A stretch of DNA of 64,000 bases from Aegilops tauschii subsp. strangulata (GCF_002575655.3 NC_053038.3:145220885-145284884), one strand, 5' to 3'. Shown: positions 21,702 through 34,672, numbered from the stretch's first letter. Notes: generated by a model not told the origin, from the letters alone. Numbers and translations are program-made.

Positions 21702-22739
21702 TAGGGGCGGGGGAGGAGCGGAGGCATTTATCCTCACATCCCTTCTCCTCCATCCTTTTCTTTCTGCTGGTCATGCTGAAGGGAGAGCCTGGGGCCAGGC
21801 CCCAGGAAGTAGCTTGGGGTTGGCGATGTGGAATGCTCATGCTGATGACTGGGGAGTGAGTCTGGTCCAGGTCCGGAGGAGGTGCGGTTACGCCTTCGTT
21901 GAGGTGAGGTTCCTTCCTCATCTTCCCGCAAGCCTCGGGAGGGTGCGGGGGCGGCGCGGCGGTAGCACCAAAAGTGGCGACTCCGGTGTCCTCGTCGCTG
22001 GCCGTCCGTGGCTTCAATTTCAGTGAGGGGCAACATAAGTGACACCATGCCGAAGCCTGTAAGGGACACAAGGTGTGGTAGTCGATCATGTCCTATTCCC
22101 CCTCCTCCCACGGGGCCGGAGGGAGGTTGCAGAATGGGCTCGCAATCGATAAGGCGGACCTGACCTCCCCGGGCACTGTCCCCTAGGCCCGTGGGATTGA
22201 TCCTTGTTCCCATACACGCTTCCTTCACGTGCAGTGGCCCGTGATGTTCGGGCCATTGAGGATGACCATGCTCTCTGTGGGATTACCCGAAGAGCATGGC
22301 GCCCAATTTGGTTGTAGTGATGGGGGCTTCGGGCGGCAGTAGTACAGAAGGTGGTGGCAACCCACGATGCGTCAAGAATGGGGTGATCGTTCCGATGAGT
22401 CGTGTTTGCCGGTGACTCTGCCGCCCTCGTCTAGGCTTCCGGCAGCGCCACCATCTGCTCCTGCCCTCTGGTTTCTTCTTCCTAGCTAGGAAACTGCGCC
22501 ACCCTGATCCTGGGGAGGCGCCGAATCCTAGCCAGGCCTTCCCTCCGCCTTATTCGTCTCCCTCTGTAGTTTCGCAGAAGGAGAGGAAAAAGTGAAGGCA
22601 TCACGGGAATTTTACCTTATTTAAATCTTAAACCTGTAGGCACTTGCCAAATTTTAGTTCAAATTATGTAATATCTTGAATCCATGTTTGTGTCCTGTAA
22701 GGTCTGTACTTGTTTGATCAACATATTAATGAAAAAGAT

Positions 22740-25555
22740 AAACCTTGACGGGGACTTGTGGATGTATATGTCCATGCAGAGGTGGGGTGCCTCTATATTT
22801 TGAAGTAAACGAGTTTCCCCCGGTAGGCTACCATGCCGGTACCCTCTGTTTTGTTGCCAGGAAGTCAGTCCTACCGGGCACAAATCGTGAAGGGATGCCA
22901 GCCCCCCGCCATGTTTTCTATCAAAGGCCCCTGTGACCATCCTGACCGAAGCAACGTTCGAGTCAAGGGATGGGAGCACCTAAGTTTCAAAAAGTGGCGA
23001 GGTTTTCTTATGCACAAGTCTCTTTCTAAGGAACAAAGAACCACCGGCAGCTCGTCGATCCATCGCCTGCCGCACTTCTGCAGCTTATCAAATGTTCTTG
23101 TCTTGAGTCCTCGCAACACTTTAGCGTTCGCCCTCTCAGCTTGTCCATTGCTTCTGGGATGTGCAACAGTGGCAAATGAGATCTTGCTTTCGAAGGCATG
23201 AACATATTGCATGAAGGCGCAGCCGGTGAACTGGGTGCTGTTGTCGGTGATGATCCGGGCAGGGACCCCGAAGCGGCACACCAATCCTTTCAAGAACTTG
23301 ATAGCTGAGTGAGCAGTCACCTTTCTCATTGCTTCTACTTCCAGCTACTTTGTAAACTTGTCGATGGCAACGAACAAGAATTCAAAGCCCCCGGCAGGTC
23401 GGGGGAAAGGGCCAAGGATATCGAGCCCCCAGAACAAAAATGACCATGACAAAGGGATTGTCTGAAGAGCTTGGGTAGGCAGATGGATGTTCTTGGAATG
23501 GAACTGGCAGACATCACATTTGGTGACTATCTCGACCGCATATTGGAGGGCTATGGGAAAGTGGAATCCTTGCCGGAATGCTGTCCCAACTAACGCCTTT
23601 GATCCAATGTGGGAGCCGCACATGCCTTTGTGTATCTCTGCCAGCAGTTCCTTTCCTTCTTCCTGGCAAATGCACTTCAATTTCACATCATTGGGTCGTC
23701 TTCTATATAGTGTGTCGTCGACAAACTTATACGTACTGGCCCTCCGAGCTACTCTTTCAGCTTCCTCCGACTCTTCGGGAAGTTCTCTGGCTTGGAGGAA
23801 GTGGACTATGTGCCTTGCCCAAGTTGGAGCCTGGGTTCGGCAACAAGGACTAACGGCACCTCCTCATTCGCAAGGGCGCGTTCCTCGACAGCAGGGGCCA
23901 GTGGCCCGGTAGGAGGGCGCAGCACGACAATTGAAGGGGAGTTGTTTCCAGCAGGGTCCTTGCCAGGAGCCCCGAGAGGCTCTACCGGGAGAGGCTTACC
24001 GGAGTCCAATTTCCTCCTCTTTCGGTCCATTGTTGCGGGGGATACGAAGGGCTGAGTAAGATGGAGAAAAAAATTCCTGGTTCCACAGGAAGCTTTTGCG
24101 CAGCACATTTTGACAGATGATCAGCAATGTTGTTTTCTGCACGGGGTACGTGCTCTGTTTGTACTCCGTCAAAGCGCTACTCCAATCCTCTCACTTCCTC
24201 AACGTATGCCTCCATCAATGGACTTTGGTAATCCTTGTTGACTTGTGTCACCACAAGTTGCGAATCTCCTCGAATGATCTGCTTCTTGATTCCCAATTCA
24301 GTGGCAATCCTGAGCCCGGCAAGGAGCCCTTCATACTTTGTTGTATTGTTGGTTTCCTCCTCCCGGGGAAAATGCATTTGGATGACGTACTTCAGGGGCT
24401 CTCCAGTGGGAGCAACGAGAAGCACGCTATCCCCTGCACCCTGTAGCGAGAAGGCACCATCGAAATACATGATCCATTCTTGGGGTGCTTCCTTGCCGGG
24501 GATAACTGTTTCCAGCAGTTCTTCATCAGGGGTTGGCGTCCATTCTGCAATAAACTCTACCAACACCCTGCTCTGGATTGTTGATGTGCTTTCGAACTTC
24601 AGGCCAACGCTGGATAACTCCAATGCCCACACCACTATTCTTCCAGTAACTTCAGGGTGTCGGACTATCCTTTGCAAAGGAAAGTCGGTGACAACTGTGA
24701 TCTCATGGGCTTGGAAGTAGTGGCGCAGTTTCCTTGAGGGCATGATGAGGCCAAAAATCAACTTTTGCGTGCCAGAGTACCTGGATCTCGCCCCCTCCAA
24801 TAGGGAGCTGACGAAGTACACTGGGCGCTGCACCACATTCTTCCTTGCCACATCCTTGGGGTGGCCTCCGCCGTCATGCTCTTCTTTGTCCTTATCCATA
24901 TCTGGCCTTGCCGGGCTGTTCTCGCTCTTTGTCTCTTCTACTTCCTACTGCGCCACTAGGGCTAAACTAACCACTTGATTAGTTCCCGCTAAGTATAGCA
25001 GCAATAGCTCTTGTGGTTTGGGAGCAACCAAAGTGTGCACAGAGGACATGTAGGCCTTCAAATATTGCAGTGTCACGTCTGCTTCTGGAGTCCACTTCAT
25101 AGGCCCTGCCTTCTTCAAAATTTTGAAGAACGGCAAGGCGAGCTCAACAGACATGGAGATGAATCTGGTAAGCGCGGCAACGCACCCTATCAGACGCATC
25201 ACATCTTTAACTATCTTGGGTGGCTGAATCTACTTGATAACCTTGATCTTCTTGAGGTTGGATTCTATCCCGCGATGGGATACAAAGAACCCAAGTAGCT
25301 TGCCAGAGGGAACGCCAAACACACACTTCTCGGGTTTAGCTTCAAGTTGATCTTGCGCAGATTAGCAAACGTCTCTTCTAAATCCTGGTTGAGGTTTGAT
25401 CTGTCCTTGGTCTTGACCACAGTATCATCCATATAGGCTTCAATGTTCCTGTGCAACTATGATTCAAAGCAAATCTGCACTGCTCTTGCAAAAGTGTACC
25501 CGGCACTCTTCAACACGAAAGGCATGCGCACAAAGCAGATGCGCAAGTAGCTTGC
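22740..25555 (-). pseudogene. Gypsy pol remnant: RT C-part, RNase H, aRNase H, integrase
   Basis: From right to left on the minus strand: RT from VRMPFVLKSAGYTF, broken by TAG, then YMDD in EAYMDDTVVKTK (about 25425-25440); RT thumb and RNase H up to 24177; a second RNase H with MYFDGAF, KYEGLLAGL and RGDSQLV; integrase zinc region HKGMCGSHIG...CDVCQF and GLDILGPF (23345-23686); integrase core with ITDNSTQF, ...HPRSNGQAERAN (22871-23329). Pieces lie in different frames with intervening stops. The N-terminal third of RT and everything upstream are gone, so this is a 5'-deleted copy. Confidence 0.85.
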
Positions 25556-25920
25556 TCAAGGCCGTGTTGATATAAATGCTCTGCCTCTGAAAGTTGCAGT
25601 TTCTTATCTGAAACTGAACTTGCAGTTTCTTATCTTAAACTAAAACTTGCAGTTTCTTCTCTGAGAATCACATTGTCCGGACTTTTATACTCCTATGAAA
25701 CTACATTTTTTTAAGTGCTAAAAATAGATCTTTAAAATTCATAAAATACTTCATATGCTCAATACTGCAAATCTGAAATTCAAAAGACATCCATATCTGA
25801 AAGTACTCTCAAAATACACAACACAAAACACAATTCACAACGTGCAAATACTGACAACCCTAAGCTCCGCCTGACAATTCACAACCTGCCCGACTATTGG
25901 GCTGGGGGGGCAGTACCCTC
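25556..25920. other. 3' flank of the split 158-codon gene
   Basis: AT-rich; contains three copies of a TTGCAGTTTCTT-led unit of about 27 bp at 25593-25665. No coding signal. Confidence 0.45.
25593..25665. repeat. Three-copy ~27-bp tandem repeat
   Basis: TTGCAGTTTCTTATCTGAAA, TTGCAGTTTCTTATCTTAAA and TTGCAGTTTCTTCTCTGAGA follow one another. Confidence 0.8.
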
Positions 25921-26248
25921 CTATTCCTCGGCGGCAGACATCCGCCCCGTGACACGATGTGAACAGCGAGGGAGAGGATGGCGGGGAAGTGTTGTAGGGC
26001 CAACTACTTTTCTCCTCTTGCAGTTGGGTTCGGTCGACGAAGACTCCACCGGCTCGCTCTGGCACGACACCCTCACAAACGGCACCCTGTAGATGCTCGA
26101 TCCTTCAATCTCTTGTGGATGCTCCATTTGGGATCGATACTCCCACCGCCGCTCCCTCACGATCGGATTCAGTGAATCTGTTTGCTCCATGGCCCAGAGG
26201 AGCAGCTCTATGTACTCCCGCGCGACACCCTTCGGGAGTATCGCCGCC
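25921..26248 (-). pseudogene. 3' part of a 158-codon unknown gene split by a Gypsy insertion
   Basis: Minus-strand coding continues from the 5' part at 39603-39450: after the shared TSD the frame runs ILPKGVAREYIELLLWAMEQTD, then YRVPFVRVSCQSEP and CKRRKVVGPTTLP, stopping at 25921. Joining the two parts and counting the TSD once gives 477 nt, exactly 159 codons including stop, without any internal stop. The paralog at 40564-41040 shares FDN-type, LLWAMEQTD-like, V(P)FVRVQSQSEP and CKRR motifs, which supports real coding. Function not recognised. The insertion separates the parts by 13.2 kb, so the gene is almost certainly dead. Confidence 0.7.
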
Positions 26249-26769
26249 TGTTGGGGATATAACTATTGGCGTAACCCACCCAGGAGGGGCCGGGTTATGT
26301 TATGGTAATTCATCATATGAAGCCCAATATCAAAGCTTGAAGATGGCGGTTCAATAAAGGGCCTAAAGCCCGTAGGTGATTTAAGGCCCGTAGTGATAAA
26401 CCGTCGTAATGGTGTGACTTGTGTTGTAAGGCAAGATTAACTAGTTACCGAGCCGGATACTGTTTATAAGCCGGCCGGGACTCTGTAGGCCGCGGGGCAT
26501 CAGCCTGTGTATATAAGGGGATGACCCGCCGGCGGCTTAAGGGAGAGAACATCAAATCGGTAGCCAGACATAGCGGATTCGCTCCCTGGTCATGGAAACC
26601 CTAGTAATTCCACCTCAACTGGAGTAGGCTTTTACCTTCACCGTAAGGGGCCGAACCAGTATAACCCTCGTATCCTTTGTCCCGCTTTAACCCCTTTAAG
26701 CTTCCTAGTTGCGATTGCTCCACGACTAAGTCCTTTCACAAGGGCATCTGCCATGACTATTCCACGACA
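26249..26769 (+). repeat. 5' LTR of the CCGCC Gypsy
   Basis: TGTTGGGGATATAACTATTG to ...TATTCCACGACA, 521 bp. TATA box TATATAAG at 26510-26517. Preceded by TSD CCGCC. Confidence 0.93.
26510..26517 (+). promoter_or_regulatory. LTR TATA box
   Basis: TATATAAG in the 5' LTR; the same box is present in the 3' LTR near 39191. Confidence 0.6.
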
Positions 26770-26771
26770 GT

Positions 26772-26789
26772 TGGCACCCACCGTGGGGC
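26772..26789 (+). other. Primer binding site of the CCGCC Gypsy
   Basis: TGGCACCCACCGTGGGGC starts two bases after the LTR. The TGG start fits a tRNA CCA end; which tRNA was not determined. Confidence 0.7.
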
Positions 26790-26837
26790 CAGCGCACGGT
26801 GGATTTGAGTTCTTGAAGGGCAGCTTCGAGGGGCTCA

Positions 26838-29505
26838 TGGGATACGCTGTGGGCCGGATGACCAAGAGTCGTCGCGGCAAGCTCTACATCACCGACGTAG
26901 GCTGGGGCCCCGACGCCGACTCAATCGAGTACGGGTATCGGGTCCCCTTCGGCGGAATCCACGTTTTCATTGGCAAGATCGGCGAGCCGGGCCCTGAGCC
27001 GGACATCTGCACCGACCTCATCGGGACGGCTCAGCGTGTGAAACCCGCCCGGACTCTGCCCGCCTTGAAGCGTGCTTTCGTGGGATGCATCCACGGAGCA
27101 CTGTCTGAAGGATCTAGATCTAGCGATGAGACGGCTATCTACTCTGATGATGAATCATCCACAGGTGAGACGGACTCGTTGTATCAACTTCGAGAAGGCA
27201 GACTCGGGGGTTGTTCCGATGGCAATAGTATTCCAGACCCTTTTGAGCCACCGAGCCGGGTTGGAATCTTCATGGCCGGCACGCAACCTGTTCAAAACTC
27301 CGCCGCTGGGTCAGGAGGCCCTGTGCACTCGCCGGCTCAGGTGCTGATGGATCTCACGGATAAGATGACTGCCCTGCTAACCGCCACGGTTGTCCCAGCG
27401 GATCAAGCTCAACATGATGCGGAGGTGGCACAGTTAAAGCTGGATATAGCACGAGCCAAGGAAGATCTGACAGCGGAGGGAATCAGGATGGCTGCAGAAC
27501 GGGCGGCTCTGGACGCCCAGACTCAACTGATTCAGGCGCAGTCTTTCTGGCTCACGATGGATCAGAACGCATCCAATGAGGTCATGAGAAGGAGGCATCA
27601 GAAGGCTCAATCTCGGCTCCCTCCGGTTTATGATCCACGAAACCTCTTCAACACGCCCGGTGCAGGGCCTAGTAACCCGCCAGAAATCACGGCACCCGGG
27701 GCTGGGACGCCGGTTCAGCCGCAAATGATGGGGCCTCCCCGTGTGAATACTGCCCCACCTCAATACGTGCCGATACCACCGGGTCATTATTCTAATCCGT
27801 TGGAAAACATGATCGCTGCAGCGGCACGACTGGCGGCTCTCCCAGTCGAGGGTGACTCTCCAACGGCGGTCGAAATCCGGAGGGTGAGAGAACTTCTTCA
27901 GACGGCTCTGGCACAATAGGAGGCATATTCATATAGCCGGGACAGGATTCATTCAACCCCTCGTCCGAACCGGAGCCCAAGTTATAGCAGACACATGGTT
28001 TCAGCGACCGGCTCAAGAAACGTCCAGCACCGTGACTTGCCAGCTGGCCACGGCCCGGCGCATAACGGAGCCTTTAACGCAGTAGACCAAGACAGAGCAC
28101 GTCAAGAGGCGGAGCAGGCGGCTCAGCTGACAGCTTACCAACCCCTCCCGGTTTATCCGACGGCTTCTATCGAGGCAGACATAGCTACGAGGACCGGAGG
28201 TGTCCCTTGTCTGGTGCCGGCTCTCCGTAACGAACGTCTACCCAAAGATTTCAAAGGACCTAGGAAGGTACCTAATTACACGGCTGATTTACAGCCTGGA
28301 GCATGGATTGAAAGCTACGAGATGGCTATGGAGTTGCGGGAGGTCAGCGAAGCGGCAATGGCCAAATACTTCACGATGATGTTGGACGGGACTGCCCGGA
28401 CTTGGTTAAAGGGACTGCCACCTAATTCCATCGGGTCATGGGTAGAGCTGAAAGCCGGTTCATCCAAAACTTTAAAGATACATGTAGGCAATCTATGTCA
28501 ATTATGGATTTGACTAACTGTAAGCAGCAAGAAGGTGAGTCTACGACCCATTGGGTACGTCGAGTCAAGGAAATAATACATTCGTGTGATAAGATGGATG
28601 CCGGCTCTGCGGTTTTAATGTTGGAGCAAAATTGTCATTTTGCGCCCCTGAAGATGAAGCTTGGGCAGCACAAGCGCGATTGAAACGATATGGGTACGCT
28701 GATGGCGGCTCTGGTCAAGTACGCCGACTCTTATAGTAGTAAGGATCCCGCGTCTGATGAGGAAAAGACAGGGAAGGGAAAGAAGAATGGCAACGGCAAG
28801 GGCCCTCAGCATAACCCGGCGAATCAGGGAGGTAATGAGCGTAAGACTGATGATGGTATGGAGTTTGTGGCCAACACCAACACGCAGGGTAACAATCTCC
28901 GACGTAAGGGGAGACAGCCTCCCCGGTCTGGCGGGTCTGGCCCGACGCTTGAGTAGTTGTTAAATGAGCCCTGCCCAAGGCATGACTCTAGGGAGAAGCC
29001 GGCCACTCATCTATGGAAAGACTGCACGATCATGAAAGCTTTCAAGAATTCCAACATGTTCAACGGTAACAATGGGCAGGGTGGCGGCTCAGGTGGCGGC
29101 GGCTTTCATGGCCCGGGCGGCGGTTCAAGTTCCAATTTTCAGAATTCTCAAGGTAATCAAGGTGGTTTTAACCCGCAATCTGGCCAGGGTAACCAGCAGC
29201 AGCAGCAGGGGGGATACCAGACCCATCCAAAGCAGCTCAACAGTGGACAATATCATGTGTTTACTACCAGTTTGTGCAAGCGAGACCAGAAGCTTCATAA
29301 GAGGGCTGTGAATGCTGTTGAGCCGGCAGATCCACGTTACTTGCGATGGTCTGAACAGCCGATTGTATGGAGTAGGGAAGATCACCCTCCCCGGGTTGAT
29401 AATCTAGGTCACCTGGCCTTGGTGGTGGCTCCTCAAGTTGGTGGGTATAAATTCACTAAGGTACTCATGGACGGAGGCAGTAGCATCAACATCCTCTATT
29501 ATTAG
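26838..29505 (+). pseudogene. Gypsy gag and start of protease (broken)
   Basis: The first part (26838-27919) opens near MGYAVGRMTKSRRGKLYITD and ends in a glutamine/alanine-rich helix region. After TAG 27917 the same frame continues into the retrotransposon gag domain (RNERLPKDFKGPRKVPNYT, MELREVSEAAMAKYF, MMLDGTARTWLKGLP). A frameshift near 28455 leads to CRQSMSIMDLTNCKQ; further stops at 28681 (TGA) and 28954 (TAG). A CPRHDSREKPATHLWKDC zinc-binding-like motif lies at 28972-29025, then a glycine/glutamine-rich linker, then the retropepsin active site LMDGGSSINILY at 29467-29500, closed by TAG 29503. Gag would form the particle shell. Confidence 0.8.
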
Positions 29506-32500
29506 ACCTTCCGTCGTATGGGATTAACTGATAAAAACCTCAACCAGTCCAATACTATTTTCCATGGTGTGGTGCCCAGTAAGTCGGCGTATCCAGTTGG
29601 TAAGATCGAGCTGGAAGTAGCCTTTGGAGATGAGTACAACTACAGGGCGGAAAAACTGAATTTTGAGGTGGTCAAAATAAGAAGCCCGTACGATGCTTTA
29701 TTTGGGCGGCCGGCTTACGCCAAGTTCATGGCACGACCGTGTTACGTATATTTGCAGCTCAAGATGCCGGGTCAGAATGGGACCATTACGGTTCATGGCA
29801 GCCGAAAGATAGCCTTGGAGTGCGAGGAAGGTGACGCTGCTTACGTTGAATCTGTTTGTGCGACAGAGGAATTAAAGTTTTACAAAGATAATGTTGACCC
29901 GACAGATATGACGTCTTTGAAAAAGCCGACCACGGAGCATGAGCCAGTAATGAAATTTAAGTCGGCCGATGAGACTAAGCTTATTGACTTTGTGCCAGAC
30001 GACTCATCTAAGCAGTTCAGCATCAGTGCAAATCTGGATCCTAAATAGGAAAGCGCACTCATCGAGTTCATCCGTGAGAACCAGGACATCTTTGCATGGA
30101 AACCTTCTGACATGCCGGGTGTACTGAGAGAACTCGCTTAGCACACTCTTAATATTGATCCAAAATTTAAGCCAATCAAGCAATTTCTCCGGCGGTTTAA
30201 TGAGGAGAGGCGGAAAGCCATTGGTGAGGAAGTGGCCCGGCTCTTGGCGGCTGGGTTCATCGTTGAAGTCTTTCATCCAGAATGGCTAGTTAACCCGGTG
30301 CTCGTGCTCAAGAAGAACGGCACCTGGCGTATGTGTGTGGATTATACGGATTTAAACAAGGCTTGTCCGGCTGATCCTTTTGCTCTCCCCCGTATTGATC
30401 AAATTATTGATGCTACGGCGGGTTGTGAGTGTTTAGGTTTTTGGACGCTTACCATCAGATCAAAATGGCAATTAAGGACCAAGAGAAGACGTCGTTCATT
30501 ACCCCTTTTGGAGGCTTCTGTTATGTGTCTATGCCATTTGGGCTCAAGAGCGCCCAGGCGACTTACCAGCGGTGCGTACAGAATTGTCTTCATAATCAGA
30601 TTGGGCGCAACGTTCATGCCTATGTGGATGATATTGTGGTAAAATCCAGAGAGAAGGAGACCTTGATAGACGATCTGAGGGAGACCTTTGGTAATATCTG
30701 GGTCTACAATATGGTGCTTAACCCGGCCAAGTGCGTCTGCGGTATTCCTGCAGGCAAGCTCTTGGGTTTTCTGCTTTCTCATAGAGGCATTGAAGCTAAC
30801 CCGGAGAAGATCAACGCAATCACCTCTCTGTCTAAGCCGGCGTGTATAAATGACGTCCAGCATCTGGCAGGTCGGATCGCTGCTTTAAGTCGATTTATAA
30901 GCCGGTTGGGTGAAAAGGCCATACCGCTGTATCAGATGATGAAGAAACCAGATGACTTTGTCTGGAGTGATGCTGCCAACACCGCTTTTGAGGATTTGAA
31001 AAGAGAGTTAGCTGAACCGCCAGTTCTTGCAGCGCCCGTTGATAAAGAGCCCTTATTATTGTATGTAGCTGCTAACACACGAGCCGTCAGTGTGGCCATC
31101 ATGGTGGAGCGCAAGGAGGCGGGTATGGAACTTCCGGTTCAGCGGCCGGTTTACTACGTCAACGAAGTACTTATTGAGTCCAATCAACGGTATCCACCTT
31201 GGCAGAAGCTTGTTTATGGGGTATTCATGGCAAGCCAGAAGCTTAAGCAATATTTCCAGGGCCACCCTATCACTGTGGTTAGTTCTGCTCCTTTAGGAGA
31301 TTTCATCCAAAACAGAGAAGCCACAGGAAGAGTCGCTAAGTGGGCCATTGACTTGGGCCTCATGATCTAAAGTATGTGCCACGCACAGCTATCAAATCAC
31401 AAGCATTGGTAGATTTCATCAACGATTGGACAGAGCTGCAGATGCCTGAAGAGAAACCGGATAACACATACTAGACTATTCACTTCGACGGATCCAGGCA
31501 ATTGGAGGGCTCGGGGGCTGGAGTCGTGTTAGCTTCCCCTCGAGGTGACAAATTTTGTTATGTACTACGGTTGATGTTTCCCTGTACTAACAATGCAGCT
31601 GAGTATGAGGCCTTGCTCCATGGTCTTCGGATGGTTAAGGAGATGAGCTTAAGCTGGGTGAGGTGCTTTGGCGACTCCGATTTGGTGGCCCAGCAAGTAT
31701 CAGGCAAGTGGGATTCCAAGGACCCCCTCATGGCGGCTTATCACCGTGAAGTTGATGCCATTGCCGAACATTTTCAAGGTTACCAAGTAGAGCACATTGA
31801 CCGCAGAAAGAATGAGGCGGCTGATGCCTTAAGCCGGCTGGGCTCTCAGCGAAAGCCGGTGGCGCCTAATACTTTCTTGGATATTCTACATAACCCTTCT
31901 GTCAAGTTACCTACAGAGGAAGACTTGGCTGTTCTAGACCCTGAAGCACAGTTGGTGGCTGGTCTTCATGTTATCCCAGATTGGACAGTGCCATACTTGG
32001 CTTACATGACCCGGGGAGAATTGCCTGAGGATGAAATTTTGGCCAGACAAATAACCCGGCGGTCTAAGTCAATGATAATTGCCAATGGCGAGTTGCATCA
32101 TCGCAGTGTCACTGGGGCTTTTCAGCGTTGTGTTTCCCCTGAGGAAGGGCAAGAAATTTTACGAGAGATTCACAAGGGGGATAGTGGCCATCATGCCGGC
32201 TCAAAATCCCTTGTGGCTAAAGCTTTTCGTCACAGTTTTTATTGGCTGACGGCTCATGCTGATGCAGAGGACTTAGTCAGTAAATGTGACGGTTGTCAGA
32301 AGTTCTCAAGACGTGCTCACGTGCCGGCTCAAGAGTTGAGGATGATTCCAATCACTTGGCCGTTTGCAGTCTGGGGGCTTGATATGGTTGGACCTTTCAA
32401 AAGGTCCAAGCATAAGAAGACCCACCTCTTGGTGGCGGTTGACAAGTTCACAAAGTGGGTTGAGGCAAAGCCAGTTAGTAAGTGTGATGTGGCCACGGCG

Positions 32501-33207
32501 GTTCAGTTCATAAAAAGGTGATATTTCGCTTTGGTTTTCCACACAGCATTATAACTGACAATGGTACCAATCTGTCTAAAGGCGCGATGGAAGAATTTTG
32601 TCAACGAGAGCATATTCGACTTGATGTTTCATCAGTGGCTCATCCCCAATCCAATGGTCAAGCTGAGAGAGCTAATCAGGAAATCTTGAAAGGCATCAAG
32701 CCCCGACTTTTGGTCCCTTTGCAACGGACGCCGGGTTGTTGGGTGGAGGAGTTACCCTCTGTGATATGGAGCATTAATACTACTCCTAATAGGTCTACGG
32801 GTTATACGCCTTTCTTCATGGTTTACGGAGCCGAGGCGGTTCTCCCTAGCGACATCCATCATGACTCGCCTTGTGTGGCGGCTTATGTTGAGACGGACAA
32901 TGAACAAGCGCGTCAGGATGCTCTTGACTTGTTGGATGAACAGCGTGATATAGCAGCAGCTCGCTCGGCGATTTACCAACAAGACCTGCGCCGCTATCAC
33001 AGCCGCCGGGTGAAGTCCAGAACCTTTCAGGAAGGTGACTTGGTGCTCCGGCTCATCCAGGATCAAATAGATGCACACAAGTTATCCCCACCTTGGGAAG
33101 GGCCCTTTGTGGTCAGCAAGAACTTGCACAACCGGTCATACTACCTCATCGATGTTCGAGAGCACAAAGATTCATGTAAGTCAGAGGAGGAGACCCGTCG
33201 GCCATGA
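29506..33207 (+). pseudogene. Gypsy pol: protease end, RT, RNase H, aRNase H, integrase (broken)
   Basis: Protease continues in frame (RMGLTDKNLNQ, YDALFGRPAYAKF); TAG stops at 30046 and near 30138. RT: WRMCVDYTDLNKACP, frameshift near 30440, DAYHQIKMAI, SMPFGLKSAQAT and catalytic YVDD at 30621-30632. RNase H follows to 31370. A frameshift and a TAG (about 31474) separate it from a second RNase H (HFDGSRQLEGSGAG, AAEYEALLHG, FGDSDLVAQQV, RRKNEAADALSRLG). Integrase zinc region HKGDSGHHAG...CDGCQKF, core GLDMVGPF, then a frameshift at 32520, ITDNGTN and HPQSNGQAERANQE, and a C-terminal stretch ending at 33207. All motifs are present but the frame is broken at least seven times. Confidence 0.88.
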
Positions 33208-34600
33208 AATATAGCTCCGCTTCGGCCTTATTACACTTGAGCCACCGGCTCTCATAATGTACATACTTCCGTGACAATGTATATATTATGATAAATAATA
33301 AAGCAGGACCTCTGTCCTTTTTCCCCTCAAAGGTAATAGGTGTCATTGTTATTTCCGTTATGATCTCACATGGTCACTTGGGGGCTGATTCGGCTTACGA
33401 TCGTATTCGAATCTAGCCGTTAAAAATTATGATCACTAGGGGGCTTCCTGTTCAAACATAGGTCGTATTCGAACCAAAGAGAACATAGTTGTCGATACCC
33501 TCTTGATCGGCACACTGCCGAGCTCATTGGGGAGTTTTCTTGGTCATATTTGAACCATAGCTCAACCCCCTTTTGAGAATCGACGTGGATCGTATTCGAA
33601 TCAGCGTCGTTAAACAACTCTCAAGGTCATTTGGGGGCTTCCTGTTCAAACATAGGTCGTATTCGAACCAAAGAGAACATAGCTGTCGGTACCCTCTTGA
33701 TCGGCAACGCGAAAGCCACCGGGGGCTATATGATCATATTCGAATCTTAGCTTAACCCCTTTGGGACGGTTTTCTGGTTGTATTCGAACCAGAGGTCGTA
33801 AGGTTTTTTGAAATTTCTTCTTGCAAACAATTTTTTGGATTTTACTTGACGTTCTTTTTGATCATATCTAAAGTGTTCACGGGTGGTTTTTATTCCACCG
33901 GCTTAACCTTGATCAATAACGTTGATAGCACACAATAAATATCATATGTGCTGGTAAACCGGGGTTGGGTTCTCAACCTCATTGTTCGGATCGCATAAAC
34001 CGGCAGCATAATCGAAGGATCACAGGTATGCTGTTATGATTATGTCTCAAAGATATGACTGCAAACCGGTTTTTATGATTGTTACTTACTCCGGGTTATA
34101 TGTAAAATATATGAACCTCTAGGCGGTAAGCCGCCAAGGTACTTGTGATTTGTTCTATATGCAGGACAATTAAAGCAAGGAAAGCAGAGGATCAGTATAA
34201 TACGGGTGAATATAAGATGGCGGCTTAAGAAGTGTTGAGCGCCACACAAATGCGCAATGGCACGACAAAATTAAGTATTTTCCTACACTATTACATGACT
34301 CCCCGAGTTCAAAAAGTGAGGCATTGTTTTTTATCAAGACATAACCATGAGCTGCCTGAGGGATCAAAGGTGTTGTTGGGCTGATGATCAAATATGTTGT
34401 AGACTTAACACCAGCTTAGTAATTACTACAAGAAAACCGGCTTATCCGGTAGCGCCCAAGGTCCGGCTTAGATAGCAGATTTGATCCAGCCCTCACCGTG
34501 TTTTAACCAAGTATTTGAACAGCATGCATTAGCCCCCAAGTGCCAAGTACCTTTGCCTGCAAAGTGCTTGGGACTTACTTTCATAAACCCCACTGTAGAT
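33208..34600. other. 3' non-coding region of the CCGCC Gypsy
   Basis: Between integrase and the inverted accessory segment. No ORF of note. Repeatedly contains GTCGTATTCGAAC/TCGTATTCGAATC and CTTGGGGGCT-type motifs. Confidence 0.6.
33436..33712. repeat. Two-copy ~194-bp repeat
   Basis: The unit GGGGGCTTCCTGTTCAAACA...TAGGTCGTATTCGAACC...AGAGAACATAG(T/C)TGTCG at about 33439 recurs at about 33633. Confidence 0.8.
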
Positions 34601-34672
34601 AGAGCTCTTCATCATACATTAGCCCCCAAGTGCCAAGTGTCTTTGCTTGCAAAGTGCTTGGGACTTAATATT
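34526..34672. repeat. Two-copy ~90-bp repeat
   Basis: CATTAGCCCCCAAGTGCCAA ... GCAAAGTGCTTGGGACTTA occurs at about 34526 and 34616. Each unit itself holds an inverted pair (CCCCCAAGTGCC / GTGCTTGGGA). It sits next to the proposed left breakpoint of the accessory-gene inversion. Confidence 0.8.

Larger units (their letters stand above)
20445..25555 (-). mobile_element. Truncated Tat-type Gypsy retrotransposon
   Basis: Minus-strand element with 3' LTR (20445-21282), polypurine tract, an opposite-strand promoter region, then integrase, a second RNase H, RNase H and RT read rightwards. The dual RNase H arrangement is diagnostic of the Tat lineage. It stops abruptly at about 25555 in the middle of RT (just before the VRMPF block); protease, gag, PBS and 5' LTR are absent. 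No TSD can be checked, so the left boundary is provisional. Confidence 0.85.

Noticed and set aside
21415..22228. Minus-strand ORFs of 224 and 164 codons
   Set aside because: They overlap each other in different frames in the GC-rich 3' region of a truncated Gypsy and show no conserved motif; the plus strand there carries a promoter-like TATAAAAG.
26753..26837. Using ATG 26753 as the start of gag
   Set aside because: It lies inside the LTR end and runs through the primer binding site, so it is unlikely to be the natural start; a start near 26838 is more plausible but not proven.
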